From JBGPLH01 sp041486365 [NCBI: Thermodesulfobacteriota bacterium] (GTDB taxonomy: Bacteria; JAUYMQ01): DNA of 10,071 nucleotides. Below, piece after piece: positions 6,307-10,071 of this stretch. The translations under genes were made by a program, and so were the position numbers. Each line of letters begins with the position of its first letter. The first letter of the stretch is position 1. The notes under the pieces are model-generated. The model had not been told where the DNA came from. It was given only the letters and a program-made list of their open reading frames with translations, and did no database searches. Location of the stretch: positions 1 through 10,071 of the forward strand of contig JBGPLH010000096.1 in NCBI GenBank assembly GCA_041486365.1, read 5' to 3'.

Positions 6307-7364
6307 GCCGCGCCTACGACCCGAATCGCCTCGCGAGCCCGATCTGTCCCCTGCCGGTCGAGTCCGATCTCATCACGCTTTCCCACGGGGCGGGGGCGGG
6401 CGCGAGCGCGCGGCTCTTCGAGCAGGTCCTCTGGCCGCATCTGAAGAACGAGGCGCTCGGCGCGCGCCACGACGGCGCCGTGCTCGACGCGGGCGGCGCC
6501 CGGATCGCCTTCACCACCGACACCTTCGTCGTGCGCCCGATCGAGTTCCCGGGCGGCGATATCGGCGTGCTGGCGGTGCACGGCACGCTGAACGATCTGG
6601 CGATGTGCGGCGCCCGGCCCATCGGGCTTTCCTGCGCGTTGATTCTCGAGGAGGGCTTCCCCCTCGCGACGCTCGGGCGCGTGGTCGCCTCCATCGCGGG
6701 CGCGGCCCGGGCGTCCGGAGTCGAGGTCGTCACCGGCGACACCAAGGTGGTCGAGCGGGGGAAGGGCGACGGGATCTTCGTCAACACGGCGGGCGTGGGG
6801 ATCGTGCCGCCCGGCCGCGACCTGCGCCCCGCGCGGGTGGAGCCCGGAGGAATCGTGATCGTGTCGGGCCCCATCGGCTGCCACGGTGCGGCCATCCTTT
6901 CGGTGCGCGAGGGGCTCGAGTTCGATTCGGACATCGTGAGCGACACGGCCGCCCTGCCGGACCTGGTGGAATCGCTGCTGGACGCGGCGCCCGGGACGCG
7001 CTGTCTGCGCGACCCGACGCGGGGAGGCCTGGGCGCGGCGCTCCACGAGATCGCCTCTGCCGCGGGCGTCGAGATCGAGATCGAGGAGCTTTCGATCCCC
7101 GTGACGGAGCCCGTGCGCGTGGTCTGCGAGTTGCTCGGCCTCGATCCGCTCTTCCTCGCCTCCGAAGGCAGGCTCGTCGCCTTCGTGCCGGAGGCGGAGG
7201 CCGAGCGCGCGTGCGCGGCGCTCAGATCCCATCCGCTCGGCCGCGACGCCGTGCGCGTCGGCCGCGTCCTCGCGGGCCGCGCGGGGGTCGTGGTGCGCAC
7301 CCGGATCGGCGCGCGGCGCTTCCTGCCCCTTCCCGCCGGAGACCCGCTTCCCCGGATCTGCTGA
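6303..7364 (+). CDS. hypE: HypE, carbamoyl dehydratase (thiocyanate-forming)
   Basis: HypE takes the carbamoyl group from HypF on its last cysteine and dehydrates it with ATP to a thiocyanate, the source of the cyanide ligands. The protein has 353 residues and ends in LPRIC, so the essential C-terminal Cys353 is present and exposed. The PurM-like ATP-binding parts are clear: SHGAGAG (27-33), TTDTFVV (71-77), FPGGDIG (82-88), GTLNDLA (94-100), TGDTKVV (144-150) and RDPTRGGLG (236-244). The ATG at 6303 overlaps hypD in ATGA with GGAGAG six bases upstream. The stop shares one base with the hypF start (TGATG), so the two partner enzymes are made in coupled fashion. Confidence 0.96.
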   Translation: MSRAYDPNRLASPICPLPVESDLITLSHGAGAGASARLFEQVLWPHLKNEALGARHDGAVLDAGGARIAFTTDTFVVRPIEFPGGDIGVLAVHGTLNDLAMCGARPIGLSCALILEEGFPLATLGRVVASIAGAARASGVEVVTGDTKVVERGKGDGIFVNTAGVGIVPPGRDLRPARVEPGGIVIVSGPIGCHGAAILSVREGLEFDSDIVSDTAALPDLVESLLDAAPGTRCLRDPTRGGLGAALHEIASAAGVEIEIEELSIPVTEPVRVVCELLGLDPLFLASEGRLVAFVPEAEAERACAALRSHPLGRDAVRVGRVLAGRAGVVVRTRIGARRFLPLPAGDPLPRIC

Positions 7365-9709
7365 TGGATCGTGTCCGGCGAGAGATACGCCTTCGCGGAA
7401 TCGTCCAGGGCGTCGGCTTCCGCCCCTGGGCCGCGCGCCGCGCGTCCGCCTTGGGACTCGCGGGATCCGTCCGCAACACGACCGGCGTCGTCGTCGTCGC
7501 GCTCGAGGGATCCCCCGCCGCGGTCGACGCCTGGATCGAGGCCCTGCGCGGGGAAGGGCCGGAGGGCGCGCACATCGAGTCGCTCATCGATGAGGCAGCG
7601 CCGACGCGTGGCGAGCAGGACTTCCGGATCGATCCGAGCGCCTCGGACGAGGCCGGCCCGCGCGGTCGCATCCCGCCGGACGTGGCGCTCTGCGCTCCGT
7701 GTCTGGATGACCTCTTCGATCCCGCCGGCCGCCGCCACCGTTATCCCTTCACCCACTGCGCCGTCTGCGGCCCCCGCGCGTCGGTGCTCCTCGATCTCCC
7801 CTGGGATCGCGAGCGGACGGCGCTCCGATCGTTCCCGCCCTGCGGAGCCTGCCGCGCGGAGTACGCCGACCCCTCCAACCGGCGCTTCCACGCCCAGGCG
7901 ATCGCCTGCCCCGACTGCGGCCCCCGCGTGAGCGCGTGCTCGCCCGACGGGACCCCCGTCGCGGGCGATCCGATCGAGTCGGCGGCGGCCTGCCTGCGCG
8001 CGGGTGGGATCGTCGCCGTGAAGGGCTACGGCGGATTTCACCTCGCGGCCGACGCGACCTCGGCGGAAGCGGTGGCCCTCCTGCGCAAGCGAAAGGGGCG
8101 GCCGGCGAAGCCCTTCGCGATCCTCGTGCCGGATCTCTATCTGGCGCGCACGGTCGCGCGCATCGATTTGATCGAAGAACAGTTGTTGGCCGGTCCCGTG
8201 CGCGCCGTCGTCATCGCGCCGCGCGACGAGGCGGGCTTCCGCCGCCTGGGGATCGCGGGGGACGTGTCGCCGCGCACGGGCGACGTCGGGCTCCTGCTCC
8301 CCTTCGCGCCGCTACACTTCCTGCTGCTGTACGGCCCGGGGACGCGTCCCGGCACCGACGCCGCGCGCTTCCCGGCGCTCGTCTTCACGTCGGCCAATCT
8401 GACCGATGAGCCGACGGTGCACGCCAACGACGACGCGCGCGCGCGGCTGGCGGGGATCGCCGATCTCCTGCTCACGCACGACCGTGACGTGGCGCGGCCG
8501 AGCGACGACCCCGTCTTCCGGAGCGCCCCGTCCGGCCCGATCCCCCTTCGCCTGTCCCGCGCCACGTCGCCGCTGGCGCTCTCTCTCCCGGCGTCCTGGC
8601 GTGACGCGCCTCCCGTCCTGGCCGTCGGAGGCGATCTCAAGTGCGCTCCCGCGATTCTCGCGGGGGGCGAGATCCTGCTGGGCGAGCATGCGGGCGATCT
8701 CGCCTGCGTGGAAAGCGTGGAGGCGCTCGAGCGCCGGATCGCGGATCTGTGCCGGCTCGCGGGCGCGAATCCCGTCGCGGTCGCCCACGATCTTCACCCC
8801 GGCTACGTCGGGACCGATCTCGCGCGGCGGCTGGGACCCGAGCCGATCGGCGTGCAGCATCACCACGCGCACGCGCTGGCGTGCCTGCTCGAACACGGCC
8901 GCGCCCGCGGGCTGGCGCTGGCGCTGGACGGCGCGGGCTGGGGGACCGACGGGACGATCTGGGGCGGTGAGCTCCTGCGGGTGGACGGCGCGCGCTTCGA
9001 GCGGCTCGCGCGTCTCGAGACGGTGCCGCTTCCCGGCGGTGATGCCGCGGTGCAGGAGCCCTGGCGGATGGCGGCGGTCTGGATCGATCGGGCCTTTCCC
9101 GAGGGCGCGCCGGGCACGCCCTGGCGCCTGCGGCGAAGCGAGAGCGCCACGCGCGTCGTGCTCCAGATGGCGGCGCGCGGCCTGCGGAGCCCGCTCACGT
9201 CCTCGACGGGTCGTCTCTTCGACGCCGTGGCGTCCCTTCTGGATTGCGGAGACCGGGTGACGCACGAGGGGGAGGCCGCGATGGCCCTGGAATCCCTCGC
9301 GGCGACCTTCGCGGGGGAGCCGGTGGACGGGGGGGACGCGATGGCGGCGGCGGTCGGCGGAGACGTGGTGATCCGCGCCGCCGATCTCATTCGCGCGATC
9401 CTGCTGGAGCGTCTTCGCGGGGACGAGCTCTCCGCGATCGCATGGCGGTTCCACGCGCGTCTGGCCTCGCGTCTCGCGGCCTGTGCGGCGGCGTGGGCGC
9501 GGCGGCTCGACGAGAACGCGGTGGCGCTTACCGGCGGCTGCCTGCAGAACCGCCTTCTGTCCGAGATGCTCCGGACGCGGCTCCTCGCGGCGGGGATCGA
9601 GCCGCTTCTCCATCACCGGATCCCGCCCAACGACGGCGGGCTCGCGGTGGGTCAGGCCGCCGTGGCGGCGGCGCTCCTGCTCGCCCGAGGCGAAGGGACC
9701 CGGGCCTGA
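7364..9709 (+). CDS. hypF: HypF carbamoyltransferase
   Basis: HypF of 781 residues uses carbamoyl phosphate and ATP to make carbamoyl-AMP and moves the carbamoyl group to HypE. Domains in order: acylphosphatase-like at about 1-92 (GIVQGVGFRP at 12-21); two zinc fingers with Cys110/113/132/135 and Cys160/163/182/185; a YrdC-like domain at about 205-395 (KGRPAKPFAI at 244-253, FTSANLTDEP at 341-350, SDDPVF at 380-385); and a Kae1-like domain with HDLHPGY (475-481), QHHHAHA (498-504), LDGAGWGTDG (521-530), STGRLFDA (614-621), TGGCLQN (723-729) and NDGG (756-759). It is complete. No good Shine-Dalgarno precedes the ATG at 7364; translation probably re-initiates from the hypE stop. This is the last gene of the operon. 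Confidence 0.96.
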   Translation: MDRVRREIRLRGIVQGVGFRPWAARRASALGLAGSVRNTTGVVVVALEGSPAAVDAWIEALRGEGPEGAHIESLIDEAAPTRGEQDFRIDPSASDEAGPRGRIPPDVALCAPCLDDLFDPAGRRHRYPFTHCAVCGPRASVLLDLPWDRERTALRSFPPCGACRAEYADPSNRRFHAQAIACPDCGPRVSACSPDGTPVAGDPIESAAACLRAGGIVAVKGYGGFHLAADATSAEAVALLRKRKGRPAKPFAILVPDLYLARTVARIDLIEEQLLAGPVRAVVIAPRDEAGFRRLGIAGDVSPRTGDVGLLLPFAPLHFLLLYGPGTRPGTDAARFPALVFTSANLTDEPTVHANDDARARLAGIADLLLTHDRDVARPSDDPVFRSAPSGPIPLRLSRATSPLALSLPASWRDAPPVLAVGGDLKCAPAILAGGEILLGEHAGDLACVESVEALERRIADLCRLAGANPVAVAHDLHPGYVGTDLARRLGPEPIGVQHHHAHALACLLEHGRARGLALALDGAGWGTDGTIWGGELLRVDGARFERLARLETVPLPGGDAAVQEPWRMAAVWIDRAFPEGAPGTPWRLRRSESATRVVLQMAARGLRSPLTSSTGRLFDAVASLLDCGDRVTHEGEAAMALESLAATFAGEPVDGGDAMAAAVGGDVVIRAADLIRAILLERLRGDELSAIAWRFHARLASRLAACAAAWARRLDENAVALTGGCLQNRLLSEMLRTRLLAAGIEPLLHHRIPPNDGGLAVGQAAVAAALLLARGEGTRA

Positions 9710-9800
9710 TTTGCCGGAAGCGAGGTCATTGTGCCGCAGGGCGGGACGGGTTAATTTCCGAGCTTCCGAACTCACCGTCCGCGGAAAGGGGCAAGCGCCC
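9710..9800. other. Intergenic gap between hypF and the DUF3300 gene
   Basis: Only non-coding stretch of note, 91 bases. It contains two weak inverted repeats: CGGAAGC (9715-9721) with GCTTCCG (9762-9768), loop of 40 bases, and GGACGG (9744-9749) with CCGTCC (9775-9780), loop of 25 bases. The two would form an interlocked rather than nested pair. Neither has a T-tract after it, so neither is a convincing intrinsic terminator. The operon may end by another mechanism or read through into the next gene. Confidence 0.4.
9729..9756 (+). promoter_or_regulatory. Weak candidate sigma-70-type promoter for the DUF3300 gene
   Basis: TTGTGC (9729-9734), 16 bases of spacer, then TTAATT (9751-9756), the most A/T-rich spot in the gap. 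Both boxes match the consensus only partly, so this is a guess based on position ahead of the 9801 start; a different sigma factor or read-through from hypF is equally possible. Confidence 0.18.
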
Positions 9801-10071
9801 ATGAATCTCAAGACACGCATGGCGGTGATCGCCTGCCTTCTCGGCGGGATCGCGATCGCGGCGGGCGCGGGGCCGGCCCGGGCCCAGGAGACCGCCGGCG
9901 GGCCGCCGGTGCTCTCGAAGGAGCAGATCAACGGGCTGGTCGCGCCGATCGCGCTCTACCCCGACGCGATCCTCGCGCAACTCCTGCCCGCTTCGACGGT
10001 GCCGCTGCAGATCGTCCAGGCCGCTCGTTTTGCCGCTCAGAACAAGGGGCTCTCGGGAGAGGCGCTCCAGA
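9801..10071 (+). CDS. Exported DUF3300 protein, N-terminal part
   Basis: Only the first 90 codons are inside the window. The N-terminus is a typical Sec signal peptide: basic MNLKTR, a hydrophobic stretch to about residue 22, and an Ala-Arg-Ala cleavage site before Gln29. The mature part enters the DUF3300 domain with LVAPIALYPDAILAQLLPAS (46-65) and PLQIVQAARF (68-77), which match the start of that family well. The function of DUF3300 proteins is not known to me; they are envelope proteins. The ATG at 9801 has AAAGGGG about ten bases upstream. It lies on the same strand, 91 bases after hypF, and nothing suggests a role in hydrogen metabolism. The C-terminal part is beyond the window, so completeness is unknown. 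Confidence 0.85.
   Translation, partial: MNLKTRMAVIACLLGGIAIAAGAGPARAQETAGGPPVLSKEQINGLVAPIALYPDAILAQLLPASTVPLQIVQAARFAAQNKGLSGEALQ

Noticed and set aside
6314-9931. Two long minus-strand frames opposite hypE and hypF
   Set aside because: No domain, no ribosome site that stands out, and the opposite strand holds complete HypE and HypF with all their motifs.
1-10071. CRISPR arrays, tRNA genes, insertion sequences or attachment sites
   Set aside because: I saw no regularly spaced repeats, no tRNA-like cloverleaf or CCA end, and no transposase or terminal repeats; nearly all bases are in recognised genes.

Overview
The window is a stretch of very GC-rich (roughly 70% by eye) bacterial chromosome, read almost entirely on the plus strand. 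It holds one compact operon for a cytosolic group 3b (NADP-linked, 'sulfhydrogenase'-type) [NiFe]-hydrogenase together with its whole set of maturation genes. Gene order, GC richness, GTG/ATG starts with clear Shine-Dalgarno sequences and the downstream DUF3300 gene fit a bacterium rather than an archaeon. The sequence alone does not fix the phylum; candidates are high-GC lineages such as Acidobacteriota, Gemmatimonadota, Myxococcota or uncultured relatives.

Layout. (1) 2-1415: electron-transfer module. The C-terminal half of the 4Fe-4S beta subunit (its start is outside the window) is followed by the FAD/NAD(P)/[2Fe-2S] gamma subunit. (2) 1412-3504: hydrogenase module, the three-cluster small (delta) subunit and the NiFe-binding large (alpha) subunit. 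(3) 3489-3953: endopeptidase that removes the C-terminal tail of the large subunit. (4) 3964-9709: hypA, hypB, hypC, hypD, hypE, hypF in that order. (5) 9710-9800: a 91-base gap without a gene. (6) 9801 to the end: the start of an exported DUF3300 protein on the same strand, probably a separate unit. There is no stretch over 300 bases without a gene.

How it works together. HypF and HypE make the cyanide ligands from carbamoyl phosphate, and HypC-HypD assemble Fe(CN)2CO. HypA-HypB deliver nickel, and the protease then cleaves the tail and locks the large subunit. Electrons pass from the NiFe site through the three small-subunit clusters and the beta-subunit clusters to FAD and NAD(P) on gamma, in either direction. 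Ten of the eleven operon genes have both ends visible. All junctions are overlaps of 1-16 bases or gaps of 2-10 bases, so translational coupling is expected and there is no room for an internal terminator.

I do not see a new type of system. The strongest anomaly is HypA: it keeps the nickel-binding start and the conserved last strand but lacks the entire zinc-ribbon segment. Where that segment should be there is a 9-base all-A/T run, unusual in this GC-rich DNA. Lesser points are a Val where the large subunit's EAPRGxLxH motif normally has His, a displaced cluster cysteine in HypD, and a strong excess of GATC.
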